Virus record (IMG/VR): IMGVR_UViG_3300013132_003902
Location: 1-33,340 of that record
Source: a virus
Length of the DNA stretch: 33,340 nt
Direction: 5' to 3' (one strand)
Shown here: in pieces, positions 16,138 to 25,370 of the stretch
How positions within the stretch are numbered: position 1 is the first letter of the stretch
How the letters are laid out: the number at the start of each line of letters is the position of its first letter
Made by a program: the position numbers and the translations under genes
Notes under the pieces: generated by a model
Told to the model about the DNA's origin: nothing
What the model saw: the letters and a program-made list of their open reading frames with translations, nothing else
The model's database searches: none

Positions 16138-17847
16138 TCAGATCATCTTACTGAAATTGTTCTTTTTTTCAAAGTGTATGACATGATTGAATTTATCTAC
16201 TATTAGATCTGCCTTATGACTGATTACAAATACGTTTGAGTTTACACCTAATGTATTTAGTAATTTCATTACCTCATCCGTACCGACTGAATCTAGTGAT
16301 GAATCAAAGACTTCATCCAATATCAATAAATTACAATTTACACTATTTTTAAGTTTAGCGATTTCTCTCCAAGCCAAAAGTAATGAAAGATCAATACGCA
16401 TCTTTTCGCCTTCACTAAAATTCATATAAGAAAACTCATCCCTATTTCTACTTTTAATTACTTCTTGAAAATTTTCATCCAAATAGAATTGAACAAAGAA
16501 ATCCATTGCTTTAAGATATTTGTTTATATTTTTATTCATAGAAGGAAGATAGTGTTTAATAATTTTGGATTTTACACCGCTATCCTTTAAAATATCAGAA
16601 ATTTGTTCAAGTTGAATATATTCTTCTTTTTTAGATTCCTTTTCTTCTTCCAATAATTTTAATTGTATATTGTATTCAGATAATTTGTCTTTTTCTTTTA
16701 TAATATCGGTTTGATTAATCTCAGTTTTCTTTAATTTGGATTTAGTGTGATCAATTGACATATTGATTATGACAATTTGATTCTTTAAATCGTTTATCTT
16801 ACTTTCAATATCATTATTCAATTTTATTTTGTTTTTAATTGAAGAAATATTTTCAGTTACTTTTTCAATTTGTTCTTCAAACGTCTTGTTCGCTTCTTCG
16901 AACTGCCCAATATTTTTTTCGATTTCTTGGAGATTGGTTTTTTTAGTTTCCTCTGTGATCTTACCTTTACATTTCGAACAATTTTCTTCTTTTTCATAAA
17001 ATTGTCTTTCTTCTATAGCATTTGCCATCTTTAGGGAAATCTGAGTAGTAAATTTTTGAAACTTAACAAGATCTTTTTCCAAATCACTTAAGTCATCATC
17101 ATTTATTTCAATTTTAGTATTAATGTAATTTGATATACTATTATTTAGATTCTTGATACTTATTTCATTTGATGAAATCGTCTGATTGATCTCTTCAATT
17201 TCATCTGAAGTAAGACCAATCGTTTTATTAATAATAATTTTTTGATAATCTATTTTTTGTTTTTGGTTATCGATCTTATTTGTTAAATCTCTTAGATTTT
17301 CTTTACTCTGAAGAATTTTTCCTTTTAAGAGCGTATTCATATTTGTGAATACATTGATGTCCAAAATATTTTCTATAACGGCTCTACGATCTGCCGCAGT
17401 TAATTGCATAAAAGGAATAAATGATGAACTACCAAGTATAACGACCTGTGTAAAAGTCTTATAGTTCATCTTTAGGATTTGTTGCTCAAGTAAATCTTGA
17501 TAATCAGAAGTTTTTGCATCCTGATTTAATAATGTATCATTTTTAATGATTTCAAATAATTTTGGCCCCAGACCACGACGAATAATATATTCATCATTAC
17601 TAATAGAAAAATATAATTCAACTAAACAATCTTTTGTATTAATTGAATTTTGTAGTTGTGGTATATTAATTTTTCTAAATGGTTTTCCAAATAGAGCAAA
17701 TGTAATAGAATCTAATAATGCAAAAGATTTACCACTTCCATTTTTTCCGCACACCAATGTAGTTGGTGATTTTAGAAGATCTATTTCGGTAAATTTATTA
17801 CCAAAAGATCCAAAATTCTTAAATTTTATCTTTTTGAAGATGATCAT
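16138..17847 (-). CDS. 46: Recombination nuclease subunit gp46 (Rad50/SbcC family)
   Basis: 569 residues (T4 gp46 has 560). ATPase subunit of the gp46/gp47 complex that resects DNA ends for recombination-dependent replication and degrades host DNA. GKNGSGKS at 34-41 is Walker A, and a long coiled coil runs over about 180-420. The Cys290-x-x-Cys293 zinc hook lies at its apex. NFSEGEKMR at 476-484 is the ABC signature and LLILDE at 507-512 is Walker B. All required elements are intact. Its 5' end overlaps the small ORF at 17819-17944. Confidence 0.96.
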   Translation of the reverse strand: MIIFKKIKFKNFGSFGNKFTEIDLLKSPTTLVCGKNGSGKSFALLDSITFALFGKPFRKINIPQLQNSINTKDCLVELYFSISNDEYIIRRGLGPKLFEIIKNDTLLNQDAKTSDYQDLLEQQILKMNYKTFTQVVILGSSSFIPFMQLTAADRRAVIENILDINVFTNMNTLLKGKILQSKENLRDLTNKIDNQKQKIDYQKIIINKTIGLTSDEIEEINQTISSNEISIKNLNNSISNYINTKIEINDDDLSDLEKDLVKFQKFTTQISLKMANAIEERQFYEKEENCSKCKGKITEETKKTNLQEIEKNIGQFEEANKTFEEQIEKVTENISSIKNKIKLNNDIESKINDLKNQIVIINMSIDHTKSKLKKTEINQTDIIKEKDKLSEYNIQLKLLEEEKESKKEEYIQLEQISDILKDSGVKSKIIKHYLPSMNKNINKYLKAMDFFVQFYLDENFQEVIKSRNRDEFSYMNFSEGEKMRIDLSLLLAWREIAKLKNSVNCNLLILDEVFDSSLDSVGTDEVMKLLNTLGVNSNVFVISHKADLIVDKFNHVIHFEKKNNFSKMI

Positions 17848-17944
17848 TATCTAATACCTTTTCAGGAACAATCATTGAACGAAATATAATCTTTTTTTCT
17901 TCTTCCTTTTGGAAAAGAAATTCGTCGGCTGATTTTTCTGTCAT
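17819..17944 (-). CDS. 41-residue ORF nested between gp47 and gp46
   Basis: The ATG at 17942-17944 overlaps the gp47 stop as ATGA, and the frame runs 41 codons to TAA at 17819, overlapping the first 29 bases of gp46. It begins MTEKSADEFLFQKEEEK and includes IIFRSMIVPEKVLD. It fills the 93-base gap that would otherwise separate gp47 and gp46. T4 also has small ORFs between these genes (46.1 and 46.2). Function is unknown. The clean ATGA junction is the main reason to believe it is translated. Confidence 0.6.
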   Translation of the reverse strand: MTEKSADEFLFQKEEEKKIIFRSMIVPEKVLDNDHLQKDKI

Positions 17945-18981
17945 AATGACATACTCTCCATATACAATTCTTTAATAAGCATTTTTATTCGATCTTTATG
18001 TATAATATTCTCATTCATGTCTACTTCAGAAGCAATTATACTTATGGTATCTTGGGTTATATCAACTTCTGAATCTTCATTAATATTATTCTCAAAGTCT
18101 TCTATTACTGTTAATTCTTGAAGTTCACATGTTGCTAATGCATTCATAAACATATCAAAAATCTTTGGTTTTTTCTTGTTTAAGACAATTACTTTAACAT
18201 GAGTATTTCTGATTTTACTTGCATCTGGTTTATCAAAACCATTTACATCATCATATTTTATAATGTTAAATATTTTTCTTGTATTTTCAATAAATTCCAT
18301 TTCTCTGGTATCTGTATCTAAAATAGTAAAACCTTTTTTAGAATTTACATCACCAAAATTTAATTCATATTGAGTACCCAAATAGTGTATGTTTGATTTA
18401 GACTGTCTAAGATGAAAATGACCAGACAAAACTTTATCAAACTTACTGAACATTTCTGAATCAGCTCCAGATGAATGTCTAATATTAGTTACTACTTCGA
18501 ATCCGTTGATTTCGAAATGCCCAATAAGAATAGAAGCAGATGTAGTTTGAATGAAATCCAGGCAATCATTTTCATTATCATTTGTTATCCATGGCACAAT
18601 GCCAATTTTTAATGTATCAAAATTTATTTCTATAGGTTTGTCATAAAGAATAATATTCTTTGAATCTCCAAATAACTCATTGATTGAATTTATAAAATTT
18701 GTATTTTTATAAAATGTATCATGATTTCCTAATGTAATATGCAAATTTATATTATTATCAGAGAAAAATTTTATAAATTTATCTCTTACCAAATGTAAAG
18801 TATTAAAATTTACATATTTACGCCTATCCATCAGATCCCCCATATGAATAACGTGGTCAATATTATTCTTTAGAAGATATGGAAAAAATTGTTCTTCAAA
18901 GAATTTCAAAGATTCTTCTAAAAAGAACAACGAATCATTCTTATGACCAAAATGTGTATCTGAGATTATTGCAATTTTCAC
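17941..18981 (-). CDS. 47: Recombination nuclease subunit gp47 (Mre11/SbcD family)
   Basis: 346 residues (T4 gp47 has 339). Metal-dependent phosphoesterase partner of gp46. Motifs in order: ISDTHFGH at 6-13, MGDLMDRR at 47-54, LGNHD at 84-88, ILIGHFEI near 151 and SGHFHLRQS near 180, which together hold the two metal ions. It starts with GTG in a GTGA overlap with the gp55 stop, and it ends in ATGA with the small ORF that follows. Confidence 0.95.
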   Translation of the reverse strand: MKIAIISDTHFGHKNDSLFFLEESLKFFEEQFFPYLLKNNIDHVIHMGDLMDRRKYVNFNTLHLVRDKFIKFFSDNNINLHITLGNHDTFYKNTNFINSINELFGDSKNIILYDKPIEINFDTLKIGIVPWITNDNENDCLDFIQTTSASILIGHFEINGFEVVTNIRHSSGADSEMFSKFDKVLSGHFHLRQSKSNIHYLGTQYELNFGDVNSKKGFTILDTDTREMEFIENTRKIFNIIKYDDVNGFDKPDASKIRNTHVKVIVLNKKKPKIFDMFMNALATCELQELTVIEDFENNINEDSEVDITQDTISIIASEVDMNENIIHKDRIKMLIKELYMESMSL

Positions 18982-19541
18982 GACTTTTTACGTTTTCTTT
19001 TTTTCTTTGGTGCTGTCTCTTTTTCCATTTTTTCTATATCATTCTCAGTTAGATAAAAATTCTTTTGTAAGAATTCAGCAAATGTAGCTGATTCGTTATT
19101 TTCTTTTAACCATTGTGAGAATTTAGCATCTATATTATGCATCTCAAGACATTTAAATTTAATATAAGCTTGCTTTTTTTCTTTTTCTATTCGTCTTAAG
19201 AATGCAAAATATATTATTTGTGTAAAATACGAAAATGGATTTTTAGACTTGGTATCATCAAAATTATGAGCATATTGCAAACAATTTTCTACTCCATCAC
19301 TAATCATATCCTCTCTAAAAGGATAATTAATAAAATTAGGTCTTTGTGATAAATGTTCTGCAATTTTCATAAAACAATCACCAATATAATTAGTAACTGG
19401 GGGAATAGACTGTTTCTTTTTTAAAGCCTTATTTACCACTTTTTTCCAAGAATTCATTTCTTTTAGAAATTCTTCATTATTTACATAATGTTTTAATTTT
19501 TTATCTTTTTTTGTTTCTTCCATATCATCATTATACATCAT
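18978..19541 (-). CDS. 55: Late-transcription sigma factor gp55
   Basis: 187 residues (T4 gp55 has 185). It binds host RNA polymerase and recognises the TATAAATA late promoters found in this window. YVNNEEFLKEMNSWKK aligns with the T4 N-terminal region. EDMISDGVENCLQYAHNFDD, then KNPFSYFTQIIYFAFLRRI, is the sigma region 2-like core. The C-terminus ends in PKKKRKRKKS rather than the hydrophobic clamp-binding motif of T4 gp55. The gene is preceded by a terminator, so it probably has its own promoter. Confidence 0.93.
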   Translation of the reverse strand: MMYNDDMEETKKDKKLKHYVNNEEFLKEMNSWKKVVNKALKKKQSIPPVTNYIGDCFMKIAEHLSQRPNFINYPFREDMISDGVENCLQYAHNFDDTKSKNPFSYFTQIIYFAFLRRIEKEKKQAYIKFKCLEMHNIDAKFSQWLKENNESATFAEFLQKNFYLTENDIEKMEKETAPKKKRKRKKS

Positions 19542-19567
19542 ATCTTATCATCTTTCAATATTAATTT

Positions 19568-19594
19568 AAAAAAATGTCAAGATTGCTCTTGACA
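19568..19594 (-). terminator. Rho-independent terminator upstream of gp55
   Basis: On the minus strand TGTCAAGA-GCAA-TCTTGACA forms a perfect 8-bp stem with a GNRA tetraloop, followed directly by seven T. It would end transcripts coming through UvsW and the gene at 19659-20375. Confidence 0.85.
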
Positions 19595-19658
19595 CGTTTT
19601 CAAAAGATAATTATAATTACTTTGTCTGGTATAAGTAAGACTAGGTTTCTTAGAGAAC

Positions 19659-20375
19659 TTATAGGTAATCATCTGACTTTGGATCTGGATTCCAGTCACT
19701 AAATTTATTACCAAAATCCTTACGATTCTTCTCATCACCGGAAAACTTGGCTTTTTTCTTTACTTCATCAATCATAGTCTGAAGTATTTCTGGATCAAGT
19801 ATACCAGCCGTCATAAGATTCATTATAGCTTCTGGTGGAATTACCATATTTAAATAAATCATTGGTCTTTCTTGTAATTCTTTAGGTATCATATTATTTT
19901 CAATATTCTTCTTACGTTTACGACGCTTCTTGCGTCGTTTTTCTTGTCTTTCAATCTCATCATATGGGAGTTCATCATCATATGGAATATCATCAGCTAT
20001 TCCATCTGGATTGAATATCTTTTCCATAACAGAATCAATATCTTTCATAAATTGTTCTAATTCTTTTTCTGAAAGATTATTTTTCATTTTTTCTTCATTT
20101 TGAGTTTTTTCAACTTCATAATTATAATACTTGATACATTTTTTACTTGCATCAATCATTGCCACGACTTTATCTTTATTTAATTCAATTGTTTTGATAT
20201 CACTATTATTCAGCCAATCTTTCATAAATGTAACATCAATACCAAGTCCTTGGTCATCTGACATTGTAGTTGTCAAAAATACCATTGGATTGGTTATTAT
20301 ATATTTTTCGGAGTCTTCTTGAACATCGGCAATTAATTCTTCACCATTGCTCAGTTTAATTATTTTACAATTCAT
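19659..20375 (-). CDS. Conserved phage protein of unknown function, Sm-like N-terminus
   Basis: 238 residues. The N-terminus KIIKLSNGEELIADVQEDSE followed by YIITNPMVFL has the short strand pattern of a small Sm/SH3-like barrel, as in proteins found next to uvsW in marine T4-like phages. Residues 95-155 are highly charged with a run of basic residues (EKRRKKRRKRKK). The C-terminal part has a helical stretch (IPPEAIMNLMTAGILDPEIL). AGGAGTAGCAATG gives a good start. The function is not known; RNA binding is conceivable from the barrel and the basic patch but untested. A terminator follows. Confidence 0.75.
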   Translation of the reverse strand: MNCKIIKLSNGEELIADVQEDSEKYIITNPMVFLTTTMSDDQGLGIDVTFMKDWLNNSDIKTIELNKDKVVAMIDASKKCIKYYNYEVEKTQNEEKMKNNLSEKELEQFMKDIDSVMEKIFNPDGIADDIPYDDELPYDEIERQEKRRKKRRKRKKNIENNMIPKELQERPMIYLNMVIPPEAIMNLMTAGILDPEILQTMIDEVKKKAKFSGDEKNRKDFGNKFSDWNPDPKSDDYL

Positions 20376-20383
20376 TGCTACTC

Positions 20384-21853
20384 CTATAAGCGAATGTTTT
20401 TGACATCAAAAGTAAACTTCTCTTTAGTATATAGTTCCAACCTCTCATCCATATGACGTAATGTATGGTTTCTATAAGACTTCCAGGAAAGATTATCACC
20501 GAGATCAAATACAACTGCTTTATCTTTTCTTTCTGATTTTCTTAGACCTCTACCGATAGATTGTAAAATTCTCACTACAGATTTTGATGGAGAAGCAAAA
20601 ATAATAGCATTTATATTTTTAATATTAATTCCAGTACTACAGGTTCCATATGAAGCAACAAGAATACTATTTGTATGTTTATCTACGATGTTTCGAATTA
20701 ATTCACGTTGTTCTATATCTGTCTTTCCATAAATCATAAAGGTATCTTTTTTACTGGATAATTTTAATTGATTAAACAATGGAATACCGTGTTTTTCAAC
20801 ATAATTAAATAAAAGTAGAACATTTCCTGGAATATTATTTGCCAATTTACAAATAAAATCATTTCTTTTTTGATTTGTTACCAACCATTCAATTTCATGT
20901 TGATAGCTACACTTTTTTATATCTTGATAATCTTTGATATCATAATTAAATAATATAGAGTGAATATTAAGATTGGAAAGAATCTTGTCGTCCATTAAGG
21001 CTTTTGTGGTGGTCACAGAAAAACACCTACCAAAAAGACCTTCAATCATTAATTTATGTGCCTGTGTATTATCTAAAGTTCCTGTAGTACCTGTTCTGAA
21101 TACACAATTTTTGCATTTTTTCATCATTGTTGATAAAGATTTTGCTTTATAAAGATGAACCTCATCACCAAATATACCATAAAAATTCTTGAAGAATACA
21201 TCTGGTTCTTTATAGATGCTTTGCCAGGTTGATATTATTATTCTACGACTAATTTCTTTGGATTTACCTTGAAATATTGTGTGAATTTGTCTAAGAATGT
21301 TCTTATCATGATTACAATAGTCTGAAAAATCTCCTGCCATTTGTGTTACAAGGCCAGTAGTAGGTACAATTATCAGATATTTTGTATTCTCATAGTGTTC
21401 TAAAAGATAGCGTAAAATAAGGTATATAATTAATGATTTACCAGAGCCAGTAGGAGACAGCAGGAGGCTTCGGTTTTTTGTAAGTGCGCGGAGAACAGCA
21501 TCTATCTGATGGGCGTGTGGGACGATTTCCTTACCCCCAGAATAAATCTTTTGACAGATTATCCATCTTCGTATTTCATCTTCTGATATTTTTTGAAGTT
21601 CTATACCATGAATTTCATACTTATACATACGCTCTTCACAAAATTTAATGATATAATCAAGTAAGCCAACATAAATTGTCTGTGCGGCTAAATTAAATAA
21701 TTTAATAGTTCCATCCCATCTTTTCTTTTTATAGGCTGGAGTAAATTGATGATTTGGAACCTTAAATGTAAAGAATCCTGAAAGTTCTTTTGCAATTGAA
21801 GGTTCACAGTCGATTTTTAGATAAACTTCATCGACTTTATGAATCTTAAGCAT
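20384..21853 (-). CDS. uvsW: UvsW DNA/RNA helicase
   Basis: 489 residues from the ATG at 21853, which overlaps the UvsY stop as TAATG; T4 UvsW has 503. It is a superfamily 2 helicase that unwinds R-loops and branched DNA and drives the switch from origin- to recombination-dependent replication. The N-terminal domain contains YKKKRWDGTIKLF. SPTGSGKS near 133-140 is Walker A, VPTTGLVTQM is motif Ia, GDEVH near 229-233 is motif II, RTGTTGTLD is motif III, and VASYGTCSTGINIKN plus LQSIGRGLRK are motifs V and VI. An ATG 27 bases upstream inside uvsY is less likely. Confidence 0.95.
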   Translation of the reverse strand: MLKIHKVDEVYLKIDCEPSIAKELSGFFTFKVPNHQFTPAYKKKRWDGTIKLFNLAAQTIYVGLLDYIIKFCEERMYKYEIHGIELQKISEDEIRRWIICQKIYSGGKEIVPHAHQIDAVLRALTKNRSLLLSPTGSGKSLIIYLILRYLLEHYENTKYLIIVPTTGLVTQMAGDFSDYCNHDKNILRQIHTIFQGKSKEISRRIIISTWQSIYKEPDVFFKNFYGIFGDEVHLYKAKSLSTMMKKCKNCVFRTGTTGTLDNTQAHKLMIEGLFGRCFSVTTTKALMDDKILSNLNIHSILFNYDIKDYQDIKKCSYQHEIEWLVTNQKRNDFICKLANNIPGNVLLLFNYVEKHGIPLFNQLKLSSKKDTFMIYGKTDIEQRELIRNIVDKHTNSILVASYGTCSTGINIKNINAIIFASPSKSVVRILQSIGRGLRKSERKDKAVVFDLGDNLSWKSYRNHTLRHMDERLELYTKEKFTFDVKNIRL

Positions 21854-22287
21854 TATACACCCTGAGTGAATTTGATCCATTCAATTGATGCACGAATAGA
21901 CCATATTTTATTTGAAATTAATTTAACAATGCTTTCAAGATAATTTACTTTTTCTTTTTGCATTGTAAGTTTTAGATCTAATTGAATAATATCCTTATCA
22001 CTTTCAATAAATCTATCTAAATCTTGACGAATAATTGCAAGTTCAAATGGTTCCCATTCAAGTTCTTTAAGTTGTTCTTCACTTAATTTACCAGAATAAT
22101 ATAACCATTTATTTCTTTTTAAAATATTAAGATCTGATTCAAATTTAGCAAGTACTAATTTTTCATCAGATAATATACAAAGATATTTGTTATGTTGTTG
22201 TGGTACTATTGATGCCTCATGATCTAAACTAGTATTATCAATGAGAACATCATCCTCTACCATCTTTTTGATGTCATTTAGTGTCAT
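21853..22287 (-). CDS. uvsY: Recombination mediator UvsY
   Basis: 144 residues (T4 UvsY has 137). It helps load the UvsX recombinase on gp32-covered single-stranded DNA. The start MTLNDIKKMVEDDVLIDNTS aligns with the T4 protein, and the remaining sequence is helical with conserved WLYYSGK and DKDIIQLDLKL segments. The ATG at 22287 comes one base after the gp3-like stop. A longer frame from 22347 is rejected because it would lie within the upstream gene and add a non-homologous leader. Confidence 0.9.
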   Translation of the reverse strand: MTLNDIKKMVEDDVLIDNTSLDHEASIVPQQHNKYLCILSDEKLVLAKFESDLNILKRNKWLYYSGKLSEEQLKELEWEPFELAIIRQDLDRFIESDKDIIQLDLKLTMQKEKVNYLESIVKLISNKIWSIRASIEWIKFTQGV

Positions 22288-22288
22288 A

Positions 22289-22855
22289 TTATAAAGTCTT
22301 ATCTTCAAAAATATCAAAATGGGTATATGTAAATACCGCTGACGCAATTACTACCTCTGTATCATTTAATGTTACGTCAAAATCTAACCCAGAAAGAAAA
22401 CTTGGAAATATATTATAAAATTTATATGTTATGATTGGATTATATTGACTATTGAGAATAGTCAAAGATGCATCAGATGTTTTATGAATTTCTTTTAATT
22501 CTTCGACATCATCTGTATATGGCGCAAGACCTTTCATCCAATCAAATAATTCTTTATAGTTCAACATATTTTCATCAACAGGAAAACTTACTTGTAAATC
22601 TTCAAATTGAAATCTATTTCCAGCCAAACGAATATCAATAGAAGAAGGATTTGATTGAGTGGATAATCCAATACTTAAAGATGGTAAATTTACTCTTTGT
22701 AGAAAATAACTCATTGTAGGACATCTATTTAATCTAAAGACAAATCTATTCTGTAATAAAAAATTTGTATTTACTGGTATAGATGGATTTGATGAGTAAA
22801 AATCACCAGGAAGCTTTGATTTTAAATTTTCTGGTATATTTTTAGGATTGAACAT
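22289..22855 (-). CDS. 3: gp3-like tail terminator / sheath stabiliser
   Basis: 188 residues from the ATG at 22855 (T4 gp3 has 176). It would cap the tail tube and sheath before head joining. Recognition is by position between gp23 and UvsY, as in T4-like cyanophages, and by the pattern NTNFLLQNRFVFRLNRCPTM, then QRVNLPSLSIG, FEDLQVSFPVDE, WMKGL and LSGLDFDVTLND. A longer frame from GTG at 22894 would begin inside the terminator hairpin and is rejected. The distance between terminator and ATG is only 18 bases, and the motif CCTAAATACTAG there is a weak late-promoter candidate. Confidence 0.78.
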   Translation of the reverse strand: MFNPKNIPENLKSKLPGDFYSSNPSIPVNTNFLLQNRFVFRLNRCPTMSYFLQRVNLPSLSIGLSTQSNPSSIDIRLAGNRFQFEDLQVSFPVDENMLNYKELFDWMKGLAPYTDDVEELKEIHKTSDASLTILNSQYNPIITYKFYNIFPSFLSGLDFDVTLNDTEVVIASAVFTYTHFDIFEDKTL

Positions 22856-22873
22856 ACTAGTATTTAGGTAAGC

Positions 22874-22901
22874 AAAAAGGGTGGCTTTCGCCACCCTTTT
22901 T
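22874..22901 (-). terminator. Strong terminator after the major capsid gene
   Basis: A perfect 12-bp inverted repeat: AAAAAGGGTGGC, the loop GAAA on the minus strand, then GCCACCCTTTTT. The GC core has seven pairs and a stable GNRA tetraloop. It lies 24 bases after the gp23 stop, where T4 also ends its capsid transcript. Confidence 0.9.
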
Positions 22902-22925
22902 GTGATTATAATTTAATCATATGCT

Positions 22926-24347
22926 TTATGCTGTAGAATCAATACCGTGTAGATTAATTACGCGGGTGAGTCTGTAATAGACGTTAGTATCTTTTTCAAG
23001 ACCATCTGTGCTTTGATCGAAAGTATTACGACCCTTGGCGAATGGATTTGCGACCATGCCGTAGCGAGTCTTAAATCCAATCTTGGGTTGGAAGGTATCT
23101 TGACCGACTGCACGTACCATTTGTAGAGGAACGTATGGGCAGTAGAACATACCAGCATCATAGGGTGATTGACCCTTATAACCGACCATGAAGAAATCTA
23201 CGCCAGCAGGAACGAATGGATCGATGAAAACTTTGTATTTGCCATTGAGAACACCAGCAAATACGTTTCCAGTATCATCAACATTCATTTGAACATTGAG
23301 TGCTGGTGAGAGATTTAGGAATCCACCCATTGCGAGAGCAGAGGCGACATCTGCGCTGCAAAGAATGAAATTACCCTTACCTCTACGAGTTTCCTTAGCA
23401 ATTACGTTTGCTTCGCGTTCAATTTGGAACATAAGGCCACGATAACGCTCGGCTGACCAACGACCATCAGAATCTGTCATAATATCGTATGAACCAGTGT
23501 AAGAAAGATCTGATTGTTGTGAACCAGTCTTAGCAATGGTATATACTGCACGAAGAATTTCGCGGTTGATTTCATTCAATATTTCGGTTGAAAGAATATT
23601 TGCGAGTTCTGCTTCAGCATCAAGACCATGAACAGCCTTGAGATCTTGTGCAAGTTCAGTAGTATATTCTGCTTTGAGTGCGCGTGTACGAGCTTGTACT
23701 GCAACACGTTCAATACTGAATGACATTTCCTTGAATGATGGTGGATTACCTCCAAGATTTTCAGCATTCTGAGTGAGGAAACCACGGAATCTGCTGAAGA
23801 GATCTTTGCGAACTGGTGATTCATCCCAGGCACCTGAAGAAGCACCAAGTGCGAATGGGTTGGTATAAGTTGAACCTTCTGAACTATTATCTACACCAGT
23901 CGAACCTGAAGCACCAGCGAAGGATGCGATTGGTTCGTCATACATGGCCTCAAGACCAGTTTGATTATCGTATCTTGATCGGAATGCAAAGATAAGACCA
24001 GTTGGAGCAGTCATTGGTTGAACGCTTGCTACGTCATAAGCAACGACGTTAGGCATTGCACGACGAACAAGACTAATTAGAATTGGATCATAACCAGCAA
24101 GAGCTGAAGTAGAAGCACCACCTTGAGTAACTTGACCAGTACCAAAATTACCACCCATTGCATTTGTTGGGGCTTCTGTAAGGAAATCTTGAGCATTTTC
24201 TCTGAGAGCTTTCTTTTGATTCTCAAGAAGAACTGCGGTATTACGTCTACGATGAACATCGTTGATCTTATCTAGTTCGGGGTGATCAATGACGGGGGAC
24301 CACTTCTCAAGAAGTTGGTCGTATGGGGTTATTCCATTAAAATCCAT
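22926..24347 (-). CDS. 23: Major capsid protein gp23
   Basis: 473 residues (T4 gp23 has 521). It forms the hexamers of the head. The N-terminal 58 residues are the delta propeptide; AQDFLTE followed by APTNAMGG matches the gp21 cleavage site of T4 (SFLTE before AEIGG), so cleavage is expected after Glu58. Conserved blocks include LVRRAMPNVVAYDVASVQPM, PTGLIFAFR, LAQDLKAVHGLDAEAEL, GKGNFILCSADVASAL, FAGVLNGKYKVFIDP and GFKTRYGMVANPFA. AGGAG precedes the ATG. It is clearly richer in G and C than the neighbouring genes, probably because of codon selection for high expression. Confidence 0.97.
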   Translation of the reverse strand: MDFNGITPYDQLLEKWSPVIDHPELDKINDVHRRRNTAVLLENQKKALRENAQDFLTEAPTNAMGGNFGTGQVTQGGASTSALAGYDPILISLVRRAMPNVVAYDVASVQPMTAPTGLIFAFRSRYDNQTGLEAMYDEPIASFAGASGSTGVDNSSEGSTYTNPFALGASSGAWDESPVRKDLFSRFRGFLTQNAENLGGNPPSFKEMSFSIERVAVQARTRALKAEYTTELAQDLKAVHGLDAEAELANILSTEILNEINREILRAVYTIAKTGSQQSDLSYTGSYDIMTDSDGRWSAERYRGLMFQIEREANVIAKETRRGKGNFILCSADVASALAMGGFLNLSPALNVQMNVDDTGNVFAGVLNGKYKVFIDPFVPAGVDFFMVGYKGQSPYDAGMFYCPYVPLQMVRAVGQDTFQPKIGFKTRYGMVANPFAKGRNTFDQSTDGLEKDTNVYYRLTRVINLHGIDSTA

Positions 24348-24376
24348 TTTATTTCTCCTATTTTTTATTTATTTAA

Positions 24377-25309
24377 TTAAGCTTTTGTGGCTTTAAGATG
24401 CTTACTGATTGACTTGACATATACATTCATATCTTCATTGATAATTGGTTTTACTGAAGCAGAAGTTTCTTCGGTAAGACTTTCGGCTTCAGGTAATTTA
24501 CCATTGAAGTATGACTCTTTTAGTATTTTTACTTTTTCCTTATATTGGTCAACTGAACTAAATTCAATCGATTCGCAAAGTGAAGCAAGTTTTTCTACTT
24601 CAGTATCTGCAAGATCTGATGAAAGTTCCATGAAAGCATTTGAGCATTCATTTACAATATTCTTTTCTTGAAGCTCCATATGTTGTTTCATGAGTTGATT
24701 GAGATTTTCTTCAAGCTGACGATTCTCGGCAAATAATTCATCAACGAGATCAACTTTTTCCTCTGGAACTTGAACGTAACTATTTTGAAATAGTTCTTTA
24801 AGTCCCTGAATAAAATTTTCTGCAATCTCGGTACGGAAACCTTGCTCGACTTGAAGTTTGTTTTCTTCCATCCATTCATTGAGAACATATCCCAAGTAAC
24901 CATCAACTTGCTCGGTAAGAGCAGTGGCTACATCTGAAACTTGTTCCTCAATTACTTCCTGTGAGGCTTGTAAAATTGCTTGTTCAATTATTGATACTTT
25001 CTCATTTAAAGCAGCCTCAAAAATTGTTGCGGCTTTTGCTTTAAATTCATCTGAAAGTTCTTGACCTTCAAAAAGAGCATCAACATAATCAGTAATATCT
25101 AATTGAACTGATTCTTTTTGTTGCATTTCACCTTCTGGTTCTTCTGTGGTATTTTGCTTTACGGCTGCACCACCTTGAGGTGAAAGTGAAGCCATATTTG
25201 CCTTTGCTAAACCATCTTTTGCAATTGGTTTAGCAAACATAGGAGTCACGCCATTTGCGGCGAAAGTTCCTTTTCCTGTTGCATCTTGTACATCTTGACC
25301 TTGATTCAT
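24377..25309 (-). CDS. 22: Prohead scaffold protein gp22
   Basis: 310 residues. It is the main core scaffold around which gp23 assembles, later degraded by gp21. The protein is acidic and mostly helical: VDALFEGQELSDEFKAKAAT at about 76-95, VLNEWMEENKLQVEQGFRTE near 145 and a coiled coil in ELFAENRQLEENLNQLMKQH near 190 match cyanophage and T4 gp22. The N-terminal 60 residues are low-complexity. The gene lies directly before gp23. CGGAGAAAATTATG gives the start, and a TATAAATA late box is placed ahead. Confidence 0.92.
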   Translation of the reverse strand: MNQGQDVQDATGKGTFAANGVTPMFAKPIAKDGLAKANMASLSPQGGAAVKQNTTEEPEGEMQQKESVQLDITDYVDALFEGQELSDEFKAKAATIFEAALNEKVSIIEQAILQASQEVIEEQVSDVATALTEQVDGYLGYVLNEWMEENKLQVEQGFRTEIAENFIQGLKELFQNSYVQVPEEKVDLVDELFAENRQLEENLNQLMKQHMELQEKNIVNECSNAFMELSSDLADTEVEKLASLCESIEFSSVDQYKEKVKILKESYFNGKLPEAESLTEETSASVKPIINEDMNVYVKSISKHLKATKA

Positions 25310-25330
25310 AATTTTCTCCGTAATTAATAT

Positions 25331-25338
25331 TATTTATA
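25331..25338 (-). promoter_or_regulatory. Late promoter for gp22-gp23
   Basis: ATATAAATAATATTA on the minus strand is a full TATAAATA match. It lies in the 61-base gap before gp22, leaving a leader of about 15 bases that holds CGGAG. This is the best-placed late promoter in the window. Confidence 0.65.
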
Positions 25339-25370
25339 TATTTTATTTTTTACAAAACGATATGTAACAT

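Noticed and set aside
19575-19580. TTGACA as the -35 box of a gp55 promoter
   Set aside because: It is the right arm of the terminator, and no acceptable -10 box lies 16-18 bases downstream.
22860-22868. CCTAAATAC before gp3 as a late promoter
   Set aside because: Two mismatches to TATAAATA and only five bases from the ATG. Mentioned only in the gene entry.
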